The position numbers and the translations under genes were made by a program. The notes under the pieces were generated by a model. That model saw only the letters and a program-made list of their open reading frames with translations, made no database searches and was not told the DNA's origin. A stretch of DNA of 64,000 bases, from positions 23,004,501 to 23,068,500 of the forward strand of contig OZ018417.1 in NCBI GenBank assembly GCA_963969595.1. The letters run 5' to 3'. The DNA is from Neckera pumila. Taxonomy: Eukaryota; Streptophyta; Bryopsida; Hypnales; Neckeraceae. This document shows positions 35,968 to 50,159 of this stretch, piece by piece. Each line of letters opens with the position of its first letter. Position 1 is the first letter of the stretch.

Positions 35968-36706
35968 TCACAAGAACTTGTACAAAGCTTTGCTTGGTTT
36001 TTGCATGACACCATTGTACTTGTATGATAGGTCTTCCAAATCAAGCAACAAATTTTTAAATATATCTTCTATAGTCAAAGGCATCCACTTCATATGCGGC
36101 ATTAAGGATTCATAGATGGTGCATGGCTTGCAAGAGTCAACATGGTTGACACTTGTGAAGATCCAATGGGGTCGTAGATGTTGATGATTTGAAGATACAT
36201 GCTCAAGAATGCGTAGCATGTAGTAGAGTAATATTGATGCATTGTGTAGTCATTGATGAACCTCATTGTCCATTTGCCTTTACAACCTAGGGCAAACCTG
36301 TGCAGTTTGGTATTGTATAATACCTTGAATGGAGTGTCCAAGTTTTAAAAATGAATCACCTCTCACTATGAGATAAATCTTGATCGTCTTCTTCGTAGAG
36401 CTTCTAATAATTGTTATACAAAGAAGCAGTGAAATCAACAAAGAACTTGGGATGGTTAGGTTTTTCCATCCAACACCTAAACTTGCAACCCAATGAGATG
36501 GAACAATTGTCCTTGTTTTCCTTTAGAAGGATGTAAGGCAGGATCTTGACAAGACCCAATCTATGGTAAATATGACCTTCATCCTTTTGCAAAGCTTTAT
36601 GAACAGGAATAGATTTGATTCTAATATATATGAAGGGGGAACAGTTCATCAAACAAATGATCAAAGTTTCAGCAGAAGGTGGTGCTTGTTCCACAATTTG
36701 TTGCAA
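35968..36706 (-). pseudogene. Unrecognised degraded coding-like segment
   Basis: Several overlapping minus-strand open frames (36706-36404, 36341-36102, 36219-35968) look coding-like in residue make-up but change frame repeatedly. Examples are RLGLVKILPYILLKENKDN and TMRFINDYTMHQYYSTTCY. I do not recognise a family. The pattern fits a decayed transposon-encoded or lineage-specific gene. Confidence 0.25.
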
Positions 36707-38107
36707 TGATGATCATATACAATTGGTTAGTCTTTATAAGATTGTGCTTGATGTAGTTGCTAGAAATTGAAAATACAAAGTATAATCAAACGACAAAGCT
36801 CCAATGAATTCAATATAAGATGAACAGAATCAAACAATAAAGCACCATCAGATCTTAAACAAGGCAAGAATTATTGGTAGTATAGAAACATAGGTTAAAT
36901 ACAAAATTGAAATAACAAGCACCATCAAGATACAAAACCTCCATGAAATTAAGAAAGAAAAGCCAAGCAACAAGCCTAGTTTCATAGAGTAGAGGGAACT
37001 AGAAATTATGAGAGGTGTGCTTGAGAATGAATTGTTTTTAAAATCCAATGCTATATATTTTAAAATTATTCAAATAAGAAATTACGAAAAAGACTTGCTA
37101 ATTTTGTTGCATTTGGAATACTAATGAAATATTAGAAACTATTAAAATAGAAAATTAAAAAACGAAATTGAATTTTTTGCTAAATACAAAAATAATACAT
37201 GTGAAGTATATGCATATATGTAAACATTCAACAAAATAAACAAAACTTTGTCATTTTTTCAATAAAAAGGGCTTCTAGTCACAAAGATATAAATCAATTC
37301 TATTCAAAAATTTCAAATAAGATTACAAACGTTAGACATGAATTCCTTGTTTAAATATTCTTAGCATTTGAGATAAAGTTTGATAGAAGCTTGAAGATTT
37401 GACCACTGAGTTTAGTGTTTTGAATGTATATTTATAAATGAACATGTGCCTCAAATTATTCAATTCTCAACGGTTATGGTTCTTATTTCTACTAGTATGC
37501 ACCACAGTCTCCTCAAAAAAAGTTGGTTTAACATGTAAGAAATCCGATCTCAAGGTATTCACTCAAATTGAATGATTTTATTTTTGTTTTTCTTTATTTT
37601 TGATTTTCTGTTTTCAATGGTTAACCCAAATGGACCATTTTAGTTGCAAACTTGCAATGCAACAAAATTTCTCCCGATCAAAATGCTCAACCAAGCATTA
37701 GCTTGAGTCCGTCATAGATCGTGTACTAGTAGAAAGAAAAGCACATCCCAAGCCACCAACAAGTCAAAATGACAGGACCTGAGTGACCGAAAGTAATTAA
37801 CTTAATACGGAGTACTGCACTACAATCCTCTCTCCCCATAAGGGCCAGCCTTGGATAAAATCTTCACTGCTCATCAAAGTCATCAAGAAGTGGTTCTATC
37901 ATCAAAGCTAAGGGCGTCACAGACTTTGAACCTGAGTCTTGTAAAGTCAGCCTCATGTGGACCAAAATTGTACTAGTCTACATCTCCAGTGTTCCATCTC
38001 GATCACGTCTTCCAGGGTCGGATCATTTGGATCCAACATTTCCATGGGTACAAAATATTGAGGAACTTACGTGACTTCGTTTCATAGAGAATCAGCTCAA
38101 AGCAATT
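36707..38107. other. AT-rich intergenic DNA
   Basis: No supported gene. The last ~300 bp (37790-38107) are more balanced in composition and probably contain the 3' UTR of the minus-strand ANTH gene. Confidence 0.45.
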
Positions 38108-41100
38108 TCAGAGCAAGTTGGGATTTCCAAATGGATTGGTCAGATGAAAATCCTGCTGTTGTTGCATGAGTTGAGGAGGCAATGCCAACTGCGGCGGAGG
38201 TGACGTTAACGACTGCGGACTTCCAGGCGAGATATCGAAGGGGTTGCTCGGGCCAAAGTCGCCAAATGGATTACTGCCCGGCATCCTTGCCAACCTATGT
38301 TGTGTCTGCATCTGTAAGGCTTGCTCCTGCACCATGGCCATCGACACAGGCGATGGCGGAGCATAATTGTTTGAGGCCGCAAATATGTCTTCGAATGGGT
38401 TGATGACTCCTGATGGCATGGAACTGCCCCCTCTTTGAGCGGCTGCCGCTTGAAATCGTCTCTGAATCGCGTCGTCGTATAAGCTGTTCAGCAACTGCTT
38501 ATCAAATCCTGATACCTGTGTACTTTGATGAATACATGAGAATCCCACCATTATTTTCTCATGTCCACTATAGCTCGAGTTGAAAGAATATAATTGAAAA
38601 TCAAAGTATCCGTCATCATCTTTGCTCGAAAAAACAGACTTAAAACTTACTTATTTTTTTTAACAATGAAGTTAATGATTTCATTCTAGAAACAAAAACT
38701 CTATGAACCAAGAGTGCCTCTGGCACCCTGGCGAGACAATCATATAGAGACAAACCACAAGGTTCCCGATCCTCAAGGAATCTGGCCATTCCAAAAACAG
38801 ATTTTAGTTTCCATTCTTTTCCTACCAGTCGTGTACAGCAGAAAACGAGGAACCATTATCTCTCGAAGACACGAACTTAGAAGAATATCATTCTTCAACC
38901 TTTCGAAAAGCCACCTTCGAGCTATTGGAGGTCACTGAATAAAAAATTCGGACCAATATTTCGCAGACTGGCCAGACCCCACTCATGCACGTCTAAAAGA
39001 GCCAATTGAAGATTCTATGATACTTATAAAGGTACTCATGTGCAGTGATCAGGAATTGCTAATTTGTTTTAATGGTTACATACTTTCGGGAAGGTGTCTT
39101 GCAAAATAATGTCCTACTACCTTCTATATATGTCGAACTCGTCTGTACATGTTAAAATATGTTTTTATATTTATTTTTATTTTTGATAAGGATGATATTT
39201 ACCCTTTTACTGGGAGCGCTCTTAGTCTGGCTTGCTTCAGAAACGAGGGCTAGTTCCCAACCCGTCACTTGCGGTGGCTGTGCTCCATCTGCTTGCACAA
39301 ACATGTAAACAATTAATTTACTGGTACGGTGATGACTGCAAAGCAGAGTTGGAACGTCAAATCAACTCGAACTCGCGCATCAATCGGGATTTTCTATCAG
39401 CAAATTGACATCCACTTTCAAATTAAAATGATATGAAATGGTGCAACAGTGCAAGGACGACAAATATTCCAACTTCCAAGATATTTATTCGGTAAAACTA
39501 GACCATTATAAATGTTGATTACTCCGTATATTTTTAACTCGAACCCCAGCAGGGCCTCGACTCCACCATTTTATATGATGCTTGTGCAGACATTGGAAGT
39601 CGAATTGAAATTCGAACAGACGCTTGTCTCGTCGAGGATGACTGATATTAATGACTTCCAAGAGTTCTTAAGAAGAAAAAGAAGGTACACTAATAAATGA
39701 ACTTTCATTGCAGAACAAAGACAATCACCTCAGGCCATCGCCTTGGGGTTAGTCACAGCCTCACCGACAAGAAAGGCCGACTAGATGTAATGAACTATCA
39801 AGAAGATTTGAATAAGACTTACGCAATTGGTACAGCCCCAAATTGAACGAATCTCTGTCAGTTTGTAACCCTTCATTCAATTCCTGCATACTCAAGTCAG
39901 CAGCAACTATTCTCGTTTTAGAGGGGAAAAGAAGAAGTCAATAGCAGCTAATGTGCTCCAATCATTCCTGGTAATATCGACGGATTAGCAGAGTAACCAC
40001 CAGGAACAGAATAGTGTATGATGATCTGATTAAAAGATATCAAGTAGATCTGCTTCACGAATTCATCTAACATTTGATATTGAGACTTGCCATCAGGTCC
40101 TGTGCTGCAGATCGAGGTGGTACAAGGAACTCCGGAGGCATCGGCTGGGCTGGAGGTGTTTCTCCGTCGTATGCTTTGTCACTTAACGCTGTTAAATTTT
40201 TGGGATGACGTTCATCGTACTCCTGCTAGGATAGCATCAGGGTTAAATGTCAGAAAAGGATAACGAGCACTCGGCTAAAGCAAGCCAGGGTATTGTTTCA
40301 TGATTAGCATCTTTTATCAGATCCGGCTTGCTGATTAAGACAAGAGCACAACAGGCTAGCTTTGGGCATTCTCCAACACACGTAAATCTAAGTCACAGGA
40401 AGGTACGAATGACTAATGCCACTTGAAGCCGCTAGACTTTGGTCGGTGTGCTATGCAACAAGAATGATTGTGCGAAAGAGTTACCTCCTGTGTGCGGGGG
40501 GCATCCCTCACATAGTCCTCCATAGTAAATAAAAATGATTTTGGGGGCTGCAGAAGACATTAAGATGGTAAAAACTGGAACAACCGTCTAAAATTTTTTC
40601 AGCCTATTCCAAAAAGCAATAGTCCGCACAAGCTCGCAGGTATGAAAATTACGACACTTCTCCAAACGAATCTGACCTTGCACCAGAAAGAAGCCAAACG
40701 AACCTGCTCGAGAACAGGAAACTGGAAATTACGTGCAAAGTTTAAGCCTTTGCACAACTCATAAAACTCCACGAGCTTCCCAGCCTGCAAAAATAAACCT
40801 TAGTTTCTTTGAAAACTTTACAGTTACTTGAATCATATGTCACAGACCCGTCATCTCACAAACTAACACACGTCATACAAGTATCCAGTTAACCCGATCT
40901 CCCACCCGATCGATCACTCAGAGTTGCATTGAATGTATTGTAAAAAATGAACAAAATCGACACAATTCATCAATCTATAACTCGTATGGATCAGATTTCA
41001 AGGATGAAGAGCTGCCTACTCTTATAAGCAATGTACTATCGAAAATCGTGCGCACCCGGATTATTGAGCTAAAATCAACTTCAGTATTTCACGCTGAGGC

Positions 41101-44100
41101 AGTAACATATTACTTCTAGTACTCAAGCTATTGCAAAAGTACAAGCTCATCGACGAGTTTTGACCACATGATTCGATCTGGCAGTGAGTTAAGTGCCAAC
41201 TGTCAAGCTGAGCAAACTGAGATCTTCAGAAGTACACTAATAATCCAGCCTCTGATGATTAAGGTTCTAACTGCGCTTAAATGGTTGACCACAACTAGCC
41301 AAAAAATTCACACTAAAAGCATTGATCAAACTTTTAGACTTCTGATGTTATTGTCGGTACTAAACCTGAAGCGTAGCTCGTTTGTAGATCTCAAAAGCTT
41401 TTATTGCGTTGTGCCGAGTCATCTCAAAAAACTGCAAACCAAAACCAAGATAATAATTGAGGAAATGACGAATTTGTAAATTGCCAGCTGGGTCCAGATA
41501 GTCAACAGTTTCATGAAAGACAGATTTGAGCACAGAAGACAGAAGGAGCATTGTCTACTGTATATCAGCAACAGTATTCTAAGCATTCTAAGCTGGGATC
41601 CAATCCCGGAAGTGTACTTACTGCCAGACATAACGGCATCACTCAAGAGTGCTAGATAGACCAGAGGAATTCATGACTACTACAACGACTACAGTTCTCC
41701 TTGTTCGTTTCACTTGGGGACAAACCATCTAGTCTAATCCGGGAACACTGTGAAGAGTGCAGCAGCATTCACGCACCTCCAGATTAGTCATGACCCGAGG
41801 TTAAGCACTAGTCAGTTACGCTACAGCTTGAGTACAAAACTCGAACAAGAACATCGTAGGTCCTAACAGTGATTTTTGGCATCTCCTTGTACCTTGTCTA
41901 CCAGATTGATGATGCCGTCATTAATTGCACTATAAAGCTTGAAGCTCTCCTTCAGACACTGAAACATTAAATTCGACATTCAGATTACGTCCACATCCTT
42001 TAAACTTTAGACCGGCTCAGATCGACGATAATCTGCAGACCCAACTTATAAACATTCCCCAGACTAGGCCGGCCAAAATACCAAATGACATCCAAAGAGG
42101 TGAAGTTCAAAAACAGCCAAAGAACGCTGAGGTTTTCCTCAATTGGAGAAAATGCATACCAAGCTTAGTGCCGCTTGAATGACGTAATTCGTAATAGCTG
42201 CTCCCTCGGGCTGCAAAAAGACAAACCAAGTTCATCTGCTCTCGGTAAATGAGCTTGATTTAAGATATACACTGTACGTAAACCAAAAAATCTATACCCT
42301 AGCAACGACAAAATTACATCGAAGAAGAAAGTCTGGTTGATAGAATCAAGCAGAGAATGTTTCCAAAAGCTGTGATGAGTTACCGTCACTTTCCTCCAGA
42401 TACTGTATGCTGTTTCAGAAACAATTCCATTAAGGAGGGAGCAAATTATACCTGGCAACCCATAAGTCGATGCAGGAGCTGTTGTAAAGCAGGCAAGTGC
42501 TCCAACAATTCCTCAGTATCAAGTTCCCTTGTCCGGCTGCGGTTCTGCCAGATACCTTTCATCACAATACCAAATAAGAAGACATTTGCGTAGGAAGGGG
42601 CACTAGGAGCACAAAAGAGAAGCACCTAAGTCTCCTTTACACAGACAAGTGTTATAAAGCAGGCAAGTCCACCTCTTCAACCTCTCTTCAAAGCTGCGCA
42701 ATTCTATCTATCTGGAATACTTAGCTGTCGTGACATCTTAAAGAAGAGATTTTCCACCCACATCATCTTTCGATGAATGTGCAAAAGATTGAGAAAGTGA
42801 CATGAACAGAACTTGCTGCACCTCTAGGAAACAAATTATTGAATGCTTAACCTTTTTCCATACCATCGAAGTCATCCTTCATCAACAGACAGAATCTTAC
42901 CAATGTGCGCTCAGCTTCAACGTCATACTTCAAAACACGGCAACATTCGAGCCTCTCTTCAAGGAACAGGGCATATGTGCGCACCCATGCTGAGTAGTCC
43001 CATGCTGCACAAGTCCGAAATAAATTTTTGACAACACTATGAGTCGTATGCAGAAGGCTTGGTGGAGTTGAACCGTGATACTCTCATCACACTTGAACAC
43101 TTTACAGATGCTTGTCGGTCCCATGACCATTTCGTATAAATTCTTAAGCATAGGACATGTTACATTGTATGAAATTCTGCATAGATTAAGGAAACATAAC
43201 TTACCACTGGGACTTGAGTCATCTTTAAAATTGGAGAGATTTAGGACATGCCCTCGGTTACGGGCATAGTTGAGAAGCTCATCACGGAAAGTAGGGTCCC
43301 CTTCCCTCATTGTCCTGTGAATCACCATCATTGACTTCAATGCAACCTGCCCAAAGCGCAAATGTCCATATAATCACCCGCAACGTCATTTTGCACAAGG
43401 ACATCGGCTAAAAATATTACTTCTACTTTGGAACAATTTACATCATGGACCAACAATATTGATAAGTGCTCCATAAGCTGCGTCAGGTGTTCTGAGGTGA
43501 ATTGCGCACACTACGATGCGACTCTTACCGCAAATTTTCTTGATCAAGACATGTGACATTTTTCATGCTACTTAACGGCTGGAAAAGAACGATTTGTAAC
43601 TTCTAAGTTTGATCGCTCCATAATTTTCATGACTGAAACAGGAGGTAGCACTTACAGTCCATGTGTGTGTTTTGGCTATCCGCCTTGCTAGTGCATGAAT
43701 GCAATACTCCACATCAGCACGTGGTCTTGCCGATGAAGTTGCCAAAAAAATAGCTGCCAGAGCCCATTATCTCCAACTATTATTCATCTCATTAACACCA
43801 AAGATATTGAGTGCCTCCCCGATCTTGGTCGTACCAAGGAAGTAGAAAAAAATTAATTTAAATTTAAAAAAATACAGATAGATTGATAAGACGATATGTC
43901 GTCACTTGCTTGTCTGTTCATGCACTCATACTCATGTTGGATATAGGCAAAAAAAAAATTCAAAAGAACGAAGGAGAAATGCTTATCATACTGTGGTTGC
44001 AGCGAAAAGCACAAGCTCCATAGCCTGCAAAAAAATGCAACCGTACTTACTTCGCACATGTTTCTCCTTCGGCGGGCACTCCACATGACTCGTTGCTTTC

Positions 44101-44591
44101 ACCACCGCAATGTCAAGATCCTGCAATCTTGTATATTAAAGTGAAGGACACGGATCTGCACATGCTTGCTTTGAGATAACATTTACCTGCCTACTGCTGT
44201 TTAAGAGCACTCACTCTTGGAGTGTGTAAATATAAACATAAATATCACGCTTTTCTATCAATAAGCGTTAATTTCTCCGTTACGAGAAAATGAAAATTTC
44301 TCGTCATCCGGTTCCTAATTCAGCGAAGACTGGAACGGTTTGTAATATTTTTGCAATCATTGTATGCCTAGTTCCAGCTTACGATCAGAGTCATTAAAAG
44401 CAGCATTGAAGAGGACGGAGTGTAAGGCATTCGAAAGCGCAAACGAATTTTCTGTGAAGAGGGGAAGAGTCCTTTTCCCCGAGAGTAAGGTTTAATTGTA
44501 CCTTGTAATCGCTGTTAAGAGTGGCAAGGCCAACTTTTGTAGTATCCTTAATAGAACCGATAACCTTGCGGAAACTTCTTGAGCCGCTCAT
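38108..44591 (-). CDS. PICALM1: ANTH-domain clathrin assembly protein (AP180/PICALM1 type)
   Basis: Endocytic adaptor linking PI(4,5)P2 membranes, clathrin and EH-domain proteins. Fifteen minus-strand exons: 44591-44502, 44120-44051, 43753-43656, 43346-43205, 43004-42901, 42544-42452, 42210-42160, 41958-41893, 41431-41366, 40784-40704, 40547-40485, 40222-40091, 39883-39823, 39288-39203, 38515-38108 (TGA). They sum to 1611 bp (536 residues), all phases consistent. One intron (after exon 12) has a GC donor. Start: [20 protein letters not shown]. The ANTH domain spans residues ~20-300. It includes the phosphoinositide motif K38-x9-KEKH ([14 protein letters not shown]), [33 protein letters not shown] and [15 protein letters not shown]. 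The C-terminal half is disordered, with [21 protein letters not shown] and four NPF motifs between residues ~440 and 530, the usual EH-domain ligands. It matches Arabidopsis PICALM1 (ECA1 group) best. Confidence 0.93.
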
Positions 44592-45640
44592 CCCTAAATT
44601 GTCTCTTGCATCGACCCGGCAGGAAATATTTCTCCCGTCACACGCTAACTGAGCTCTCATAAGCGATCGAGGAGCTCAATGCAGGAGCTGATCAAGCATT
44701 CAATGCGTATTCATTCCGAGCTTGGGATCCCGTGTAGCTTGAAACTCATTGCATCAAAGCGATTGATGAGTTTGCGAAAGGCTCTCAGAAAACTTCGCAA
44801 TACCTCCCAATCTGGAAGCAGGTATCGATAGGATCATGATGCAATTGGAAGAATACGGTATCAAGGCGAACTACCTAGGAGACTAAACTTCTCCCAACCT
44901 GTATCATGCTGAGGAGAAGGTTTCCTGACGAAGTCGTTGGATCAGGACCTCCAACATCAATTCATCTTCATGCAGCAGCAAAATTAAATTGCAAGCGATT
45001 GATTGCCCGCAGGCTTGATCGATTTTCCCAACACAAGTTGCTCCTCTTCAGTTCGTTAGGAAGCTTGGTATTCAAGCCCTAGCAAGCTCAGTATATAACG
45101 TACGATACGTCCTCGGATGTACATGTACAGTACAGTTCATACAAATACCAGTATTGAAATACGATTACACAGGCATTCGCATTCACCGAATTTTTGACAA
45201 CTACAGTACAGTACAATGGGGAGACAAAAGTATTGTCGCCCCCTTTTGTTCCCACACAAACACCCCCATTTCCAACACTTTTTTTTTTTAAATCTATGTA
45301 ATTCTTACATCATTGCATTGCTATGCAATCCAATCATGCATACCAAATTTCAACTTCAAAAATGCAAAACTCCATTTTTGGTGAATTTTTAAAGTCCATC
45401 TTTATGGTTTTGCATAATGTTTTATTGAAAATAATTGATGACAAATTCTTTAAATTTGATTGTGGAGATATGTAGCGAATATTCATATGCACATCTTTCC
45501 TTCAATAAGCATCTCCCAAAGGAGTTTTACAACTCCCTCCATAAAAAATTCAATGTTGGGGTGACAATGTCCTAATTTTGAAAAATAAATTTTTTTTTTA
45601 TTGTAATTAGATTTTGGCAAGGCAATTGTACCATCATGCT
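44592..45640. other. Upstream region of the ANTH gene
   Basis: 44592-45240 has gene-like composition and should hold the promoter and leader of the minus-strand ANTH gene. Three short palindrome-like stretches around 45080-45220 (gtacagtac words) were noted. Beyond 45240 it becomes AT-rich. Confidence 0.4.
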
Positions 45641-46215
45641 CAAATGTACAAAATTAGTAACAATGTGATGGTGAAATTTTTCTCACAACTACACATGTTG
45701 GTAGATTTCAAATATTGTTTTGTGTGTAAATCTTTTGACTTTGAAATTTGGCACACATGTTATCAATATAGAGATGATCTTGCAAAAGAAAATTCATGAT
45801 AAATAAGCAATTTTTCAGCCCTTGGGAGGGTGTCAAAGTTAGCAATAGTGAAATTATTTTCCACAACTACACATGTAAGTAAATTTTGACTATCTTATTC
45901 TGTATAAATCTTTTGAACTTGAAATTTGTCACACATGTTATCAACATACAGATGATATGTTTAAAAAAATTCATGGCAAAAAAAATTTTCAATCCTTAGG
46001 AGGCTGTCAAAGTTGGCAGCAGAAATTTTTTTCATAGCTATACAAGTTGGTAGATTTTGAATATCTTTTTTTTGGTGAATCTTTTGGCCTAGAAATTTGG
46101 TAAACATGTTATTAATATAAAGATGATGTTGTGGCAAATATTTCATGGAAAAATACCAATTTTCCAACTCTCGAGAGGCTGTCAAAGTTGGCAGCACTAA
46201 AAATTTTTTCACTAC
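45641..46215 (+). repeat. Degenerate tandem repeat, unit ~175 bp, about three copies
   Basis: Successive copies carry the same order of words: (a)gtgaaattttt, ca(c)aactacacatgttggtagatttt, aatctttt-ga-tt-gaaatttg, acacatgttatcaatat-agatgat, and then a tail block running from ttttca to g-gg-tgtcaaagttggcagca. The acatgttgg landmark falls at ~45693, 45871 and 46042, so the period is 171-178 bp. Copies differ by many substitutions, so the array is old. Confidence 0.75.
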
Positions 46216-46379
46216 AAATTTGAAAATGCATTTTGATTGGTCCCCCACTGTACAAACAATTTATATGGTTCAAGCACTTAGACAAGTTCAGCATACCATC
46301 TTGGAGCTAGCTTGATGTGAGAATCTTGTTAATTACACACAAGCCGAGGCAAATACCTCATATGGCTTAGTGAAATTTT

Positions 46380-46665
46380 TTTCGGTGATTTGGTGCAAAA
46401 TTGCACCAAATTTTATGTCATGGCACCATGCCTATAGAAAAGGAAAAAGGTACTATAAAGGTGAAAAATCGCCAAAAAACTTCAAATAAAAAAAAAAATT
46501 GGATGAAATCGCCAGATTATAGATGAAAATTGAATTATGGATAATTGATATGTTCTAATATGATATTTTCTATCCAATATGTAAATGAATGTTGAAATTT
46601 GGAGCACCACTATAACATTCAATATCTCCACTTTGGCACTTCATTAAAAATGAAAAAAGAAACCC
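46380..46665 (+). repeat. Dispersed repeat family 2, copy B
   Basis: Diverged same-orientation counterpart of 11525-11820, with gtgatttggtgcaaaattg, cgccaaaaaacttcaa, ttttctatcca and tggagcaccac in the same order. It directly follows the ~175-bp tandem array. Confidence 0.65.
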
Positions 46666-49600
46666 TAATATGGCCCCAAAGTTTTGATGGCTAGATTAAG
46701 AATCTTTACAAATAAATATGTGATGTGGTTATGACCCTAAGCTTGTTCACTAGAGCCCAATTAAAATGCTAAGTAAAATAGTTTACAAGTGCGTAGCTGT
46801 TGGTAGATACAATACATATTTAACTATGTTTAAATAACTTTGGGCTAAACGACAGAGACTGCATGTGATAGGGTGATGACCTTCATTTAATTTTCAAACT
46901 AAGACTAGTATATGAATTAGATCTCATCAAAGCTTAAAGAATCAAAATAAAAGAACATTGTAGTGTAAATGTGGGCTTAAATGCTAGCTCTAATTAAACC
47001 CATAATTAAGACTTTAGTTTCATTAAATTAATAAAAAAGGAGTAGTGTTGAATCTAATTTTTTCCTAAATGCATCCCATTATTCCACACCTTATAGTATT
47101 TACAATGCATCCAATGACATTTTACATATACTATTGTATAATTAACATTTTATAATTTTTAGCCTTGATGTTTTTTTGCCCCCCTACATTTGTTTGTACC
47201 TACAGTATATGGCTATTTCTACCACTTATTGCACCTTCTGAGACAACAACATGGATTCTATTGAGTTTCTTCCCCATTAAGATACAAATGGCGTCATTTC
47301 AAAAGACGATATGTATGCATTAGAGCAATGAAAGCTATTGAGGCATTGATAAGGGAGGGAAATGTGGATTGTGTGATTGATAGTCTACAAAATGGTATGT
47401 ACAAGTAATGGAGGAGCATTATCCTAGTATTATTCTTCTATCACGAAGCCAAAAATTCATCGAGTTGGTAAGGATAGGGAAAGTGAAGGATGTTGTAGTG
47501 CTAGTGTAGACAATGCTGGTATCTTTTTTTGGAGAGTGCCAAGATCATGATCCTTTCTACATGATTGTGTAGCATTATTAGCTTACGAGCACTTCCAGTG
47601 GCTTACCTTCTACAATTTGCGCAATGGGAGGTTGTGGCTAATTCAATAAATGCTTTTGTATAGGACACCAATCCTTTCATTTCATTTAAGGATGGAAACC
47701 TTCTTCAACCTATACTAGAAAAATTACTCCAATAGCTTACAATGTATCAATTTTCGAGAAGCAATCTTTGAATGGGAGCCAAGGTGAGGTGCTCCAATAA
47801 CATTGCAAGGAGGCAAAGATGGGGGTTGGTGATGTAAAGAAATTGGAGTTCTTTTTATCTATTGTCATTGCCAAACTTATTTCAAAACTTGTTTTCTAGT
47901 GTCTATGCTAAATTTATTGTCTCAAAACAATGAGGTGGCAAAAAGAAATAGCACAACATATAAATAGTGTAGTGCTAGTGTAGACAATAATATAGTTGGT
48001 GAAGGTACCATTAATCTTCAATATCATAAATTATTAGGTTGGATTCATGGGAAGTCATAACTGATTGTTCTAGAAACTCTAAATCATAGCTTGGTATATG
48101 CCGCTTTCAAGTCTGAATTGAGTTCTTTTCCTTTTGATTGAACTGTATTATTGTCTCATACATTGATAAGTTTCATATGAGATGTCCATTTAAATTTAAG
48201 TATTGCAATAAAAACTTCCTTTATACATTTGGTCACTATGGTTTTTGTTTAAATACTTCTTGATGTTTTTCGTTTCAATAAAAAAAGTGTAAATTTAGGA
48301 CTACTATTAATGTTTGAAATGTTGCTTTATACAATTTTGAATCAAATGAAGAAATGGTACATGTATTTGTTTTCTAATTTTTGACAATTTGTCACAATGT
48401 CCTTAGAAGTTGCTAGCACTACCCACCATGCACATATAACATTACCACAATATTACATGGTTTGAAAATATGATAGTCATATACTATTTAGTCTAGATTA
48501 TCTCTTCAAACTATAAACTTATGAATATTTTAACAACCAAGATACCCTTTTTTTGTATGAATAGGAGGGTGGGTTTGTTTTTAATGAAGAAAAAAAACGT
48601 TTCCTCATTTAAATAGAAAAATTAATGAAAAAGACCATTTGTATTGGTATTTATGCTCTTTTACTATAGAGGTACAAATTTATGAATAATTTGCCAATCC
48701 AATATAATTATTTTTATCTTAATGGTAGGAAAATAAATTTAGATTTCTTAAGAAAAAATGAGCTTTTTCATTCATATAGAAAAATTAGTGATATTAATAT
48801 TCATGTAGTTTTAAAATTTGTCTAGCAAACTCTTTGATTGCATGATTACCTTCTTTAACCTTTAGTAATAATTATGGAATATTTTACCTCATTATTTATT
48901 AAGGTACTCTTCTGCCTTGTTGAAGAGTGTTATGAAATGAATAGGTCATATTATTCATATTTGTACCAACTTTTCTAATGAATAGATTTATTTTAGAGCA
49001 AAAGCAAATCTAGATTTAACAAATTATAAAAAAAAAGGTGATCAAATTCATTCTAGGCCACTTGTGGCTAGATGTTTGTAATTTCTTCTTGCAGTAAAGA
49101 GTTTCCTTTATTTGTGTCAAAAAACAACAACTCATTTTTGGTTGAAAGCATAGAATGTTTAGTTTGCTACTAGCAATAGTTTATCCTTTCTCAATCCAAT
49201 TTTATTTCAATTGAATTCTTTTATCACTATAATGATTATTCATTGGTGTCTTTCTAAGATGTAAGACATTGCTAGGAACCTTAACTACAAATATGCTATT
49301 CTCTTAATACCTAACTAGTGGTTGGTGCTTACTCTGCTACGCATTCATCATTAGATTTTTGTTATACTTTTGATGTATTAGATAGAATGCTGAACAAAAA
49401 TTTCAATAAACTTTTAAACCCTAAATTACTAAAATCTTGCTATCATTATTTTATAAGTAAGCATATATGGAAATGTACAATAAAAATTTATTGATTGATA
49501 AATAAAATAAATCCAATGGTGAATACTATGAAAGATACACATGCATTATAATGCATTAGAAATTTGACTCAATTGTTACAAACAATGGCAAATTAAATGG

Positions 49601-49808
49601 AAGAATTGAAAAGAAGAATTTATAAATTTCAAAAACTTTGTGAATAATATAATTGTTGTGAAATCAAAAATCACTTTTGTTCAATAAATTTCTCAAATCA
49701 TTTGATAGTAGCAGTAGATAATTGAAATCATGGAAGCTCAAACTCACAAAAGCACAAAATCATAGGAGTCCAAATGAGTGTAAAGCCAGGAGAAACCAAT
49801 GGAATTGA
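46666..49808. other. AT-rich intergenic DNA, no supported gene
   Basis: About 3 kb without an open frame of note. The stretch 47240-48100 has slightly more coding-like composition but no continuous frame and no recognisable motif, so it may be very old transposon sequence. Confidence 0.45.
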
Positions 49809-50159
49809 TCCCTCTATAATATCACCCTACAAATCCTCTTTAATATCACCTTAATTGCAATGACTACACTATTTTTCTAATATCACCCTTTGTAGAGAGG
49901 GATATCAGAAAGGTAATTACAAACTGCTACTCTGTTCCTATAATATCACATTGTATGAAAATACAATTTCTATATAAACATGATTGAAAATACTTTTACA
50001 AAATATTTAAAATAATTATTTTAAAGACTTATTGAAATCATTATTGTGCATTCTATTCAAATATATCAAAATTTTACCAGTATGTGATACAATTAATGTG
50101 TAGCATAGTGAACACAAACCCCTAGTATTCATGATAGCATTTGTGATATTATAGAGGGG
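49809..50159. mobile_element. Possible ~350-bp MITE with CCCTCTATAATATCAC termini
   Basis: The left end tCCCTCTATAATATCAC and the right end GTGATATTATAGAGGGG are inverted copies over about 16 bp. The interior contains further taatatcac words. No convincing target duplication was found. Confidence 0.5.
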
